Shown piece after piece: positions 16,489 through 24,489 of a DNA stretch of 64,000 bases. A program made the translations under genes and the position numbers. This DNA comes from Actinoplanes cyaneus (lineage in GTDB: Bacteria; Actinomycetota; Actinomycetes; Mycobacteriales; Micromonosporaceae): positions 62,001-126,000 of the forward strand of contig NZ_BOMH01000017.1 of NCBI RefSeq assembly GCF_016862095.1, written 5' to 3'. Every line of letters starts with the position of its first letter. Position 1 is the stretch's first letter. The notes under the pieces are model-generated. The model had not been told where the DNA came from. It made no database searches and saw only the letters and a list, made by a program, of their open reading frames with translations.

Positions 16489-17907
16489 ATGAAGCACCTG
16501 GCCTCACGAGGGCTGGCCGCGATAGTGATCATGGTCGGCCTGGTGATCGCCTCTCCCGCCCGCGCCGGCACGACGGCCGCGGCGGCCGTGCCCGGGGTGG
16601 ACGAGATCGTCAGCAGCCCGAACATCGCCCAGGTCGGCCACCTGGACAAGACCGGACCGTTCGCCGCCGAGAACTCCTACAACACCGACTGGGCGTTCCG
16701 CGGCACGTACGCGTTCGGCGGCAACTACAACGGCTTCACCGTCTACGACATCAGCAACCCGCGCGCTCCGAAGATCGCCACCCAGGTGGTCTGCCCGGGC
16801 TCGCAGAACGATCTGTCGATCCACGGTGACCTGCTCTTCCTCGCCACCGACTCGCAGCGCACCGACGACTCCTGCAACTCGGCGTCGGTCCCCGGCAGCG
16901 CGCCGGCCGAGACCCCGCGCTGGGAGGGGATCAAGGTCTTCGACGTCAGCGACCCGCTGAACCCGCGATACGTGGCCGCTGTCAAGACCGACTGCGGATC
17001 GCACACCGAGACGCTGGTCCCCGGCAAGGGCAGGGACAAATCGGTTTATCTGTACGTGTCGTCGTACAACCTGTCGGGCGCGAGCGTGCCGAACTGCGCG
17101 CTGCCGCACGACAAGATCTCGATCGTCAAGGTGCCGCTGAAGAACCCGGCCGCGGCCGCCGTCGTGGCGACCCCGGTGCTCTTCCCGGACGGCGGCTTCG
17201 GCGGTGACGAGGACAGCTCGCCCACCACCGGATGCCACGACATCACGGCGTACCCGCAGCGCGACATCGCGGCCGGCGCGTGCATGGGCGACGGCGCGCT
17301 GTTCGACATCTCGAACCCGGTGGCGCCGAAGGTGATCACCACGGTCCGGGACACCGCGAACTTCGCGTTCTGGCACTCGGCGACGTTCAACAACGCCGGC
17401 ACCAAGGTCGTCTTCACCGACGAGCTCGGCGGCGGAGGCGGCGCGACCTGCAACCCGACGGTCGGGCCGAACCGCGGCGCCGACGCGATCTACGACATCA
17501 CCGGCCGCGGGAAGCACCTCACGCTGAAGTTCCGCAGCTACTTCAAGATCCCGCGGGAGAACGCCTCGACCGAGAACTGCGTGGCGCACAACGGCTCGCT
17601 GATCCCGGTGCCCGGCCGCGACATCATGGTGCAGGCCTGGTACCAGGGCGGCATCTCGGTCTGGGACTTCACGAACTCCGCGAAGCCGGTCGAGATCGCC
17701 TACTGGGAGCGCGGCCCGCTGAGCACCGAGCGGATGATTCTCGGCGGTTCGTGGTCGGCGTACTGGTACAACGGCTACGTCTACTCCAGCGACATCCAGA
17801 AGGGCCTGGACGTCCTGAAGATCGACGACCGCCGGATCCGTGGCGCCGAATGGTTCCGCACCCGGCAGTTCAACGCGCAGACCCAGGAGAACTTCTACAC
17901 CTGGTGA
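16489..17907 (+). CDS. Secreted LVIVD-repeat beta-propeller protein
   Basis: A 472-aa protein with a clear Sec signal peptide (cleavage near ARAG, residue ~26). The mature part contains repeated blocks of the type 'GFTVYDISNPRAPK', 'IKVFDVSDPLNPR', 'GALFDISNPVAPK' and 'ISVWDFTNSAKPV', i.e. the LVIVD repeat that builds a beta-propeller. Four cysteines in the first half and others around CHD and CN probably form disulfides. The start ATG at 16489 has GGAAGGA at seven bases. No catalytic motif is visible, so a binding or structural surface role is likely. The divergent DUF305 gene is its only close neighbour. Confidence 0.92.
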   Translation: MKHLASRGLAAIVIMVGLVIASPARAGTTAAAAVPGVDEIVSSPNIAQVGHLDKTGPFAAENSYNTDWAFRGTYAFGGNYNGFTVYDISNPRAPKIATQVVCPGSQNDLSIHGDLLFLATDSQRTDDSCNSASVPGSAPAETPRWEGIKVFDVSDPLNPRYVAAVKTDCGSHTETLVPGKGRDKSVYLYVSSYNLSGASVPNCALPHDKISIVKVPLKNPAAAAVVATPVLFPDGGFGGDEDSSPTTGCHDITAYPQRDIAAGACMGDGALFDISNPVAPKVITTVRDTANFAFWHSATFNNAGTKVVFTDELGGGGGATCNPTVGPNRGADAIYDITGRGKHLTLKFRSYFKIPRENASTENCVAHNGSLIPVPGRDIMVQAWYQGGISVWDFTNSAKPVEIAYWERGPLSTERMILGGSWSAYWYNGYVYSSDIQKGLDVLKIDDRRIRGAEWFRTRQFNAQTQENFYTW

Positions 17908-17917
17908 CCGCCGGTGC

Positions 17918-17948
17918 GAGGCCGGGCCGCAGCGCGCGGGCCGGCCTC
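17918..17948. terminator. Hairpin between convergent LVIVD and diguanylate cyclase genes
   Basis: An eight-base stem, GAGGCCGG with CCGGCCTC, encloses a 15-base GC-rich loop 11 bases after the LVIVD stop. There is no T tract. It plausibly terminates transcripts from both sides. Confidence 0.45.
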
Positions 17949-18000
17949 CCTACCGGGCCGCGACACGGTGCTGGTCCCCCGTCGGGTCGTGGGGCGCGGG

Positions 18001-19821
18001 TCAGGGAAGCGTGGCTTTACGGCGGTGCTTGCGTTGGTACATCGCGGCGTCCGCCTCCCGCAGCAACCGGTCGCCCTCGCCGGCTCCGCCGGAGGCGACG
18101 CCGACGCTGGCGCCCACGGTCAGCCACCGATCGCCGATCATCATGGGCTCGGCGATGACCGCGGTGATCCGCTCGGCGAGCGTCGCGGCCTCCTGGGGGC
18201 CGGTCCCGGGCAGCAGCACCGCGAACTCGTCCCCGCCGAGCCGGGCCGCCACCTCGCCGGCGCCGAGCAGCCCGGTCAGCCGGTCCGCGACCATCACCAG
18301 CACCTGATCGCCGGTGTGGTGCCCGTACCGGTCGTTGATCGCCTTGAACCCGTCCAGATCGATCAGCAGCATGCCGATCGTGCCCCGGTCCGCGCCCGCC
18401 GCCTCGTCGATCCGGCGCTGCAGAAGGACCCGGTTCGCCAGCCCGGTCAGCGCGTCGTGCGTCGCCTGCCGCCGCAACTCGTCGTGCAGGGCGCGGGTCT
18501 CGCCGGCGTCGCGGACGTTCAGCACGAAGCCACGGATGCTCGGGTTGTGATGCATGTCGGTGCTGACCACGTCCAGCCACCGGTACGTCCCGTCGGCATG
18601 CCGCCACCGCACCTGGATCGGCACCCCGGTGCCCGGGCTGGCCAGCAGCAACTCGGTGTGCAGGTGCACCTCCGGCAGGTCGTCGGGGTGCGTGCGGTCC
18701 GGCAGCGACGTGCCGATCAGCTCCGCCGGGTCGACGCCGAGAATCTGCCGGGCGGCCGGGCCGGCGTACTTCACGACGCCGTCGCTGTGCAGCACGACGG
18801 TCAGGTCGGACGTGTTCTGCACCAGCGCCTGGAACCACTCCCGCTGCTGATCCAACTCGGTCATCAGGCGCTCGTTGTCGCGCACCGCGGAGAGCTGCCG
18901 GGCCAGCACCAGCGCCGTGATCACCACCGCACCGATCGCCACCCCCCAGGTACGCAGGTCGGGCGCGCCGGTGCGCAGCGCGTACATCACCAGCAGCTGG
19001 GTCGCCATCACCGCGACGTACGGCAGGACACTCGGCCGTTGCGCGACCCGCCGGGTCCGATCGGGGTCCACGGGCCGGGTCTGCACCAGCTGCAGCCGCA
19101 ACGTGGCCAGGATGATCACGCACGGGACGAGCTGCACCACGTACATCAGCTGCGGGTCGGCATCGGCGCCGATCAGCACCCCGGCGACCGCCGCGCCCAG
19201 CGCCGTTCCGGCCAGGCCGAAGCAGCCGAGCACCCCGGCAAACCGGGCGAACGGCGCCGTCCCGCTGAAGATCAGCTTGAGCACGCCGAACGCGATCAGC
19301 AGCATCACCACGGCGGTCGCGGCGGCACCCCAGCGATCGATCGCCTGCTGCCCGCTCAACTGGTTCGCCAGCAGGAAGTACCAGAGGAACGCGGCCAGGC
19401 CGGTGAGCACGGTCGCGGCGTCCAGCCACAGCCGCAACCGTTGCCGGCCCTCGCCGCCGAGCGGATGGCGCAGCGTGGCGACGACGACGATCATCATGCC
19501 CGTCACCACGAAGGCGGTCTGGACGACACTCACCTGGGAACCGGCTCCGGCGTACGTCGTCACGGTCTGGAAGCCGTCACCGATCGCGCACGCCGAGCAG
19601 GCGGCGACCACCGCGCGCCAGAACCGCCGCCCGGCCGGCGGGACGTCCGGATGCTTCGCCAACTGCCAGGCGAAACAGACGTCCAGTACGTCGATGACCG
19701 TCTGTGCCGTCCACGACGTCGCGTTGCCGCCCAGCCCGGTCAGGAACAGCGGAACCAGGAGCAGGCCACCGAGCACGACGGCGAGCAGCACGGGGTCGCC
19801 GGCCTGTCTGCGCATGCTCAC
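18001..19821 (-). CDS. Membrane-bound PAS-GGDEF diguanylate cyclase
   Basis: A 606-aa protein. The first ~310 residues contain about eight or nine membrane helices. A PAS domain (~325-440) with a PAC tail follows (the WRHADGTYRWLDVV segment), then a GGDEF domain (~445-600) with an intact RLGGDEFAVLL active loop and the upstream DLDGFKAINDRYGHHTGDQVL metal/nucleotide strand. It should make cyclic di-GMP from two GTP at the membrane. The usual RxxD inhibitory site before the loop is replaced by GAGE, so product feedback is probably lost. No EAL domain is present. It is a single gene read leftward, convergent with the LVIVD gene. Confidence 0.94.
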   Translation of the reverse strand: MSMRRQAGDPVLLAVVLGGLLLVPLFLTGLGGNATSWTAQTVIDVLDVCFAWQLAKHPDVPPAGRRFWRAVVAACSACAIGDGFQTVTTYAGAGSQVSVVQTAFVVTGMMIVVVATLRHPLGGEGRQRLRLWLDAATVLTGLAAFLWYFLLANQLSGQQAIDRWGAAATAVVMLLIAFGVLKLIFSGTAPFARFAGVLGCFGLAGTALGAAVAGVLIGADADPQLMYVVQLVPCVIILATLRLQLVQTRPVDPDRTRRVAQRPSVLPYVAVMATQLLVMYALRTGAPDLRTWGVAIGAVVITALVLARQLSAVRDNERLMTELDQQREWFQALVQNTSDLTVVLHSDGVVKYAGPAARQILGVDPAELIGTSLPDRTHPDDLPEVHLHTELLLASPGTGVPIQVRWRHADGTYRWLDVVSTDMHHNPSIRGFVLNVRDAGETRALHDELRRQATHDALTGLANRVLLQRRIDEAAGADRGTIGMLLIDLDGFKAINDRYGHHTGDQVLVMVADRLTGLLGAGEVAARLGGDEFAVLLPGTGPQEAATLAERITAVIAEPMMIGDRWLTVGASVGVASGGAGEGDRLLREADAAMYQRKHRRKATLP

Positions 19822-20044
19822 TCCCGCTCCTCCTGGAAGTCTCCAGGTCCGAACGGTCCCATCGGCGCGCGGCGGCCGGACGTGAGCAACTCCTCCAACT
19901 GGGTCTCAGCACCTGTTCCGAGCCGGCCGGAAATCCCCCGCACTGTCCCGAACCGCGCCCGTGGGCCGCCACCTGCGGGTGAACCCGGGCGCTCGGCGCG
20001 CCGCGTCCCGCGGCCGGCCGAGGCGGGCGATTACCTTGACAGCC

Positions 20045-20374
20045 ATGACGACGACCGCGCACCGCACCTCGGTGTTCCGGTCGTTGCCCGCGCTCCTGGC
20101 GCTGCTGCTGGCCTTCTTCGCGGCTCCCGCGAGCCCGGCCGGTTTCGCACCCGTCGCCCACAGCGCCTCCGTTTCCGCCGCGGCCGCCGTCTCCAGCGCG
20201 TCCGCCACCTCCGCCGCGCCGGCCGCCACCCAGGCCCCCGCCCCGGCCGAGGTCACCGCACGGCCCGTCGAGCCGGTCTCCGGCAGCCCCGTCACCGACC
20301 GCACGCGCGTGGAGTTCGCGCAGCGCTCGGCCGGGGTCACGGGTTCACGCGCACCGCCCCGCACCGCCGCCTGA
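20045..20374 (+). CDS. Small exported alanine-rich protein
   Basis: A 109-aa product whose first ~35 residues are a signal peptide (basic start, LLALLLAFFAAPASPAG). The rest is a low-complexity Ala/Ser/Pro/Val stretch with no recognisable domain. ATG 20045 is favoured because a TACCTT -10 box ends seven bases before it, the layout of a leaderless message. The gene for another low-complexity membrane protein starts 90 bases downstream on the same strand, so the two may be cotranscribed. I do not recognise the family. Confidence 0.6.
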   Translation: MTTTAHRTSVFRSLPALLALLLAFFAAPASPAGFAPVAHSASVSAAAAVSSASATSAAPAATQAPAPAEVTARPVEPVSGSPVTDRTRVEFAQRSAGVTGSRAPPRTAA

Positions 20375-20464
20375 ACCCTGGAGAACGGCCGTCCGTCGGT
20401 CGTTCCGGGGTCGCGTGCACGTGCCCGGCCAGCGGAATCCCAGACGAGCGGAGCGGAACATCTC

Positions 20465-21733
20465 ATGAACATGGTTGCCGAAATGCTGCTGCACGAGCCG
20501 GCCCCGGTAGCGATCTGGGCCGTCCTGTGGCTCGCCACCGTACCGGCCATGGTGGTCCTCGCCAGCCCGGCCGGCGTCCGCAACCCGGGCCGTGCGCTCC
20601 TCGACGCATGTACGTTTTTGATCGGCCGCCCGCTCCGCCGCCGACCGCTCCCGGAGCCGGCCTTCGCCGACTTCTTCGCCACGGATCCCGCCTCCGCGAC
20701 CGGCATCTCCTACACCGCCTTCGCCGCCGAGATCGCCGATGAGGGCAGCCCTTGCGCCGCCACCGCTCCGGCCGGCGGAGTCCCCGCCACGCCGGCCACC
20801 TCCATTTCCCGGGCCGCTCCCGTTCCGGCGGTGGCTCCCGGCTCGGCGTCCGCCGCCACTTCCGCGGATCGGGCTCCGCTCACGAATCCTTTTCCCGCCG
20901 TCTCCGGCCCCATTTCCGCGAATCCCTCGTCGTCCGTCGAATCGATTTCCGGCCGGCTCGACGCCGTTTCTGCTCCGGCGGGTGCTGCTGCGGACGGTGC
21001 TGCCGCAGCAGGTCCGGCCGCGGACGGCGAGTGGGCGGACCGGCGTACGCCGGAAGGCGCCGACCACGAGGCCGGCCGGCGCTCGCGGCTGGGCCGACTC
21101 CTGTACCGGGCCGCGAAGCGCCGGGAAGAACGTCTGCGCCGCGAGGCCGAGGCGATCCGGTCGGTCCGCTACGCCGACGAGGTGCGGATCGCGGCGGAGA
21201 GCGCCGGGTACGCCGCCGACCGCTGGCAGGAGCACTGGGAAGCCGCCGCCGAACGTGTCGACGCCACGTTCCGCGCCTGGCAGGCGGCCGACTCGCGGGC
21301 GCGGCGCAGCCGGCAGGCGGCCGCGTTCCACACGCCGGTCACCGAGCAGAGCCCGGCCGAGTACGCCGATCGCGAGCGCTTCCTGCACCTGGCCGTCCGC
21401 GCCGCCGCCGAACGCGGTGAGCTGCCGACCAGCGCCGTGGCCGACGCCCTCACCGGCCGCGGCGGCTGGGACGCCCGCCTGCACCCGGTCGACCAGGAGC
21501 TGATCATCCAGCGGGCTTCCGCCGCCCATCTGGAAGCCGTCTGGAACCGCGCGGTGGAGGAGGAGGCGAGGGCCTGGCACGACTGCCAGACGTCCCGCCG
21601 GAACTGGCAGAGCCTCTGCCAGGAGGCCATCCTGGCCGAGGCCCACGCCGCGACGGTCCACCACCTGCTGCCGCCCGAGCCGGTCACCGCGCCGCCCGCA
21701 CCCCACCCCGTGGTCGTCGCCCAGATCGCCTGA
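20465..21733 (+). CDS. Hypothetical membrane-anchored protein with long helical C-terminus
   Basis: A 422-aa protein. One N-terminal membrane helix (~14-34) precedes a low-complexity Ala/Pro/Ser linker (~75-190). The C-terminal ~200 residues are highly charged with many Arg, Glu and Trp residues, and read as long helices (AAESAGYAADRWQEHWEAAAE-like repeats), likely a coiled coil or four-helix bundle. No enzymatic motif is visible. The low-complexity linker is slightly less GC3-biased than the ends. It may face the cytoplasm behind a short external N-terminus. The function is unknown. Confidence 0.72.
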   Translation: MNMVAEMLLHEPAPVAIWAVLWLATVPAMVVLASPAGVRNPGRALLDACTFLIGRPLRRRPLPEPAFADFFATDPASATGISYTAFAAEIADEGSPCAATAPAGGVPATPATSISRAAPVPAVAPGSASAATSADRAPLTNPFPAVSGPISANPSSSVESISGRLDAVSAPAGAAADGAAAAGPAADGEWADRRTPEGADHEAGRRSRLGRLLYRAAKRREERLRREAEAIRSVRYADEVRIAAESAGYAADRWQEHWEAAAERVDATFRAWQAADSRARRSRQAAAFHTPVTEQSPAEYADRERFLHLAVRAAAERGELPTSAVADALTGRGGWDARLHPVDQELIIQRASAAHLEAVWNRAVEEEARAWHDCQTSRRNWQSLCQEAILAEAHAATVHHLLPPEPVTAPPAPHPVVVAQIA

Positions 21734-21741
21734 CCCCTTTT

Positions 21742-21775
21742 CTGCTCGCTGCTCGCTGCTCGCTCGCTGCTCGCT
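21742..21775. repeat. CTGCTCG-type short tandem repeat
   Basis: Four to five copies of a GCTCGCT-like heptamer, with one copy shortened to four bases, lie directly after the stop of the preceding gene. Non-coding and a possible slippage site. Confidence 0.8.
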
Positions 21776-21953
21776 ACGGCCGGCGCGTTTCTGATCGGCA
21801 CGGCGTACACCCGCTACCGGAGCGCCCGCGACGCCGCGCGATGACGATTCGTGTGCCGCATCGACCGGCTGCCGCCGTACGCACATGAATGTCCGAATGT
21901 CGATGACCGTGAGCGGCATTCCGGGCCGGGTCTCCGGGAATCGATGAATGTGC

Positions 21954-22024
21954 GGCGCGCCCCGCACCGGCCCGCGATTTCTCCGCTCGGAAAGCGGGTC
22001 GCGGTCGGCGGTGCGGGGCGCGCC
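21954..22024. repeat. Long perfect inverted repeat (cruciform candidate)
   Basis: GGCGCGCCCCGCACCG (21954-21969) is repeated in reverse complement at 22009-22024. The 39-base loop itself contains a CCCGC/GCGGG pairing. It could be part of a compound terminator or a protein-binding cruciform. Confidence 0.75.
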
Positions 22025-22031
22025 GGGGTCC

Positions 22032-22066
22032 TCGTGCCCGGCCGGGGGACCTCCGGCCGGGCACGA
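22032..22066 (-). terminator. Terminator of the trypsin-like protease gene
   Basis: A perfect 14-bp stem (TCGTGCCCGGCCGG with its complement at 22053-22066) with a seven-base loop lies six bases beyond the protease stop. It lacks a T tract, as many actinomycete terminators do. Confidence 0.75.
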
Positions 22067-22072
22067 AGGGGG

Positions 22073-22897
22073 CTACGGCTTGGTCAGCAGGCAGCCCGAT
22101 TTGGTGAGATCGATGGTCCGGGTGCTGGTCAGACAGGTGGTGAACCAGTACGTCTGCTCGCCGTAGCTCTGGCCCTGGTACACGTGCGTGGTGCCGTTCG
22201 CGTCGACCTCGCACGGGTTGTTCAGGGTGCACCTCTCGCCGTCGTCGTTGCCGGTGTTGTTGATGCCGATGATCTGTCCGCTGTTCGCGTCGACGATCGG
22301 GGAGCCGGACGTGCCGTGAATGGTGTCGCAGTCGGCGTTGTAACGGATCGAGTCACGCCAGGTCCACTCGTCCTCGCGGAGGGTGGGTACGAAGCTGTCG
22401 ATCTTGCAGTTCCAGATCCGCTTCCAGTAGCTCGACGGGATGCTCATGCTGGCGCCCGCGGCCGGGTGGCTCGCCGAGATGGTCAGCGGGGCCGCGCCGT
22501 AGCTGCTGGACAGCGTCGCGTACGTGCTGGTCAGCCGATACAGCGTGACATCGGTGCCGGTCATCGTCGCGTAGAGGATGCGGTCGGCGCGGACCGTGGC
22601 GAGCGCGCGGCCGCTGCTGTTGAGCAGAGTGCCGGAGCGGCTGCTGGTGCGGTTCTGCAGAACGGTGCCGGCGGGGATCAGGCCACCCTCGTAGCAGTGT
22701 CCGTTCGTGAGCATCATGGCCCGGTCGGTGCTGACCGAGGTGGGGTAGCGGACCAGCGAGGCGGAGCAGTTGCTCAGGGCGATCGTGTTGGCGAGGGTCA
22801 CCGCGCTGACGGCCTGGGCCGGGGTGGGGCCGGCGAGGGCTGCGGTGGTGGCCGCGACGGCGGCGGCCATGACGGCGACTGCGCGACGTAGGCGCAT
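22073..22897 (-). CDS. Secreted trypsin-like (S1) serine protease
   Basis: A 274-aa product with a Sec signal peptide ending near TPAQA (residue ~29). The catalytic triad can be read: His67 in TNGHC, Asp116 in GTDVTLY, and Ser197 in HGTSGSP. Six or more cysteines suggest several disulfides, fitting an extracellular enzyme. The ATG at 22897 is chosen because the signal peptide starts there; the frame extends further upstream only through a terminator hairpin. The S1 pocket cannot be assigned with confidence. It is a monocistronic leftward gene between two terminators. Confidence 0.93.
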   Translation of the reverse strand: MRLRRAVAVMAAAVAATTAALAGPTPAQAVSAVTLANTIALSNCSASLVRYPTSVSTDRAMMLTNGHCYEGGLIPAGTVLQNRTSSRSGTLLNSSGRALATVRADRILYATMTGTDVTLYRLTSTYATLSSSYGAAPLTISASHPAAGASMSIPSSYWKRIWNCKIDSFVPTLREDEWTWRDSIRYNADCDTIHGTSGSPIVDANSGQIIGINNTGNDDGERCTLNNPCEVDANGTTHVYQGQSYGEQTYWFTTCLTSTRTIDLTKSGCLLTKP

Positions 22898-23042
22898 GCG
22901 GGGGTCGTCCCTTCCTGTGAGGTGACGGAGCCCAGCCGAGTGGGCGGGGATCGTCACCGCGGGTCTGACGGTGCCCGTACCCTCGCATCGGCTTACTTCT
23001 ATGTCAACGGTCATGAATCCTGACCGGGAACGACCATGCAGA

Positions 23043-23074
23043 AAGCCGCAACACCCGGATGGGTGTTGCGGCTT
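23043..23074. terminator. Strong hairpin terminator downstream of the DUF397 gene
   Basis: A perfect 14-bp stem (AAGCCGCAACACCC with its complement) is closed by a GGAT tetraloop and has T-containing flanks on both strands. It separates the XRE/DUF397 operon from the protease gene that follows it on the same strand. Confidence 0.88.
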
Positions 23075-23141
23075 CCCTTTCAGATCATGCACCGAAGAAG
23101 TTCAGCGGGACCCTTCCGTCGGTGCGAGCCTATCGGTAGGC

Positions 23142-23366
23142 TCACGGGGCGATATCGAATTCGCCGTCCTTGGCAGAGTCCACGAAGGCGGTCCACTCCG
23201 CCTGCGTGAACATGAGAGCTGGGCCTGTCCGGTTCTTACTGTCACGGACGGCGATTCCCTCATCGAGCATTGCGACTTCGACGCAATTGTTGCCGCCGTT
23301 GCCGTTGCTGCGACTGCCTTTTCTCCAGACGGCACCCTTGAGCTGGTGCGCGAGCAACTCGTGCAC
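23142..23366 (-). CDS. DUF397 family protein
   Basis: A 74-aa product matching the actinobacterial DUF397 pattern: GAVWRKGSRSNGNGGNNCVEVA, then a GIAVRDSKNR turn, then TQAEWTAFVDSAKDGEFD. These small proteins are encoded next to XRE/DUF5753 regulators and in several developmental loci (WhiJ-like) act as partners or antagonists of the regulator. Here the regulator gene ends 32 bases upstream on the same strand, so the two form an operon. The start is GTG at 23366, or possibly the TTG three codons later, which would sit at a better distance from the GGAGGG site. Confidence 0.92.
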   Translation of the reverse strand: MHELLAHQLKGAVWRKGSRSNGNGGNNCVEVAMLDEGIAVRDSKNRTGPALMFTQAEWTAFVDSAKDGEFDIAP

Positions 23367-23398
23367 CTCCCTCCAATATGAGAGCGTTTCGGGAGTCG

Positions 23399-24247
23399 CT
23401 AAGCGCCGAGCAGAGTCTCGATCATCTTAATGGTGGTGCGATGGTCGAGCGCTCTCGTGCTCAATCGCTCGAACTCCTGCCTGTACCGGGCAACCTCATT
23501 CGGCTGCTCCTCGTAGTAGTCTCCCGCAATGCCTTCGAGGTAGACAACATCCAAATGGGTGGTATCCCGGTATTCCAAAAGGGTGACGGCGCCGCCCAGG
23601 AACGAATGTTCACCGGCGCCGAACGGCAAGATCTGCAATGAGATATTTGGCAATTTAGCTATCTCAATCAAATGCTCGAGCTGGGCGTTCATCACATCTT
23701 CGCCACCGATCACGCGGCGCACCGTCGCCTCGTCGATGATCAGGGCCAGCTCCAGCGGGTGCTCGCCGCGCAGCCGGCTCTGCCGCGTCAGTCGCAGCGA
23801 GATACGCCGGTCGATGCGCTGCGGGGGGTCGGCCGAACGACCGGTACTGATCAGTGCCCGCATGTACGCCTCGGTCTGCAACAGGCCGGGCAGGATGATC
23901 GGTTCCCAGCACCGCATCGACGTCGCGGCCGCCTCCATGCCCACGAAGTTCCCCGGGCGCATGATGTCCTTGTAGTCGGTCCACCAGCTGCGCTCCCGCG
24001 AGGAGCGGGCCAGCTCGACCAGAGCCTCCCGGTACTCCTCGTCCTCGACCCGGTAGAGGGTCAGTAGATCTCGGACATCGCGCGGCGTCACGGCGACCCG
24101 GGCCGTCTCGATCCGGGTGACCTTCGCGGAATGCCACTCGAAATGCCGTGACACGTCCTGCTGGGTCAGATGGGCCGCCTCGCGGCATCGCTTGAGTTCC
24201 ACCCCGAGTCGGCGGCGGCGCAGTGTCGGACCCTCAATATCGGACAC
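23399..24247 (-). CDS. XRE-family regulator with DUF5753 domain (WhiJ-like)
   Basis: A 282-aa protein. The N-terminal HTH (residues ~10-70) contains CREAAHLTQQDVSRHFEWHSAKVTRIE. The remainder (~95-275) is the DUF5753 putative ligand-binding domain, with the family phrases LPGLLQTEAYMRAL, RLTRQSRLRGE, LEHLIEIAKLPNISLQILPFGAGEH and the VVYLEG segment. In Streptomyces this class pairs with DUF397 proteins and influences development or antibiotic production. GTG start at 24247 with AGGGAG at seven bases. It is divergent from the GPP34 gene; repeated ATGATC sequences in the gap are candidate binding sites. Confidence 0.93.
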   Translation of the reverse strand: MSDIEGPTLRRRRLGVELKRCREAAHLTQQDVSRHFEWHSAKVTRIETARVAVTPRDVRDLLTLYRVEDEEYREALVELARSSRERSWWTDYKDIMRPGNFVGMEAAATSMRCWEPIILPGLLQTEAYMRALISTGRSADPPQRIDRRISLRLTRQSRLRGEHPLELALIIDEATVRRVIGGEDVMNAQLEHLIEIAKLPNISLQILPFGAGEHSFLGGAVTLLEYRDTTHLDVVYLEGIAGDYYEEQPNEVARYRQEFERLSTRALDHRTTIKMIETLLGA

Positions 24248-24294
24248 CTAAGACTCCCTAAAGGTGCTGAGGAGGCTGATATTACGAGTGTTCC

Positions 24295-24390
24295 TCATGA
24301 TCCGGTAACCCTCATTCATGATCGACAATTGATGATCACCGAAGGAGGGTGCTGAGCAGCGGGGCCTGAATAAGAAGTCTAGTACTTCTT
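24295..24390. promoter_or_regulatory. Divergent promoter region with ATGATC repeats and an inverted repeat
   Basis: Three copies of ATGATC occur at 24297, 24318 and 24332. The first two are both TCATGATC, 21 bases (two helical turns) apart. Further right, AAGAAGT-N5-ACTTCTT (24372-24390) is a perfect seven-base inverted repeat. Both lie between the XRE regulator and the GPP34 operon. They are candidate operators only. Confidence 0.45.
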
Positions 24391-24489
24391 GCATTGACCT
24401 TGCTGTTGGGGACATGATGCCGAAGACATCGAGTTCTGTCTTGTTCAAGACATAGGCGAAGTGATCATTGGAACTGGCGTCTAAGGGGC

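Larger units (their letters stand above)
21734..22072. other. Non-coding gap with short repeats and nested hairpins
   Basis: This 339-base gap contains no gene I can support. It opens with a slipped-strand-prone run of CTGCTCG-type heptamers (21742-21775). It also holds a 16-bp inverted repeat with a 39-base loop (21954-22024) and ends in the terminator of the protease gene (22032-22066). Confidence 0.7.

Noticed and set aside
17914..20742. Very long plus-strand frame across the diguanylate cyclase gene
   Set aside because: Its product is low-complexity Arg/Gly/Pro with no domain, and it covers three genes with recognisable products on either strand.
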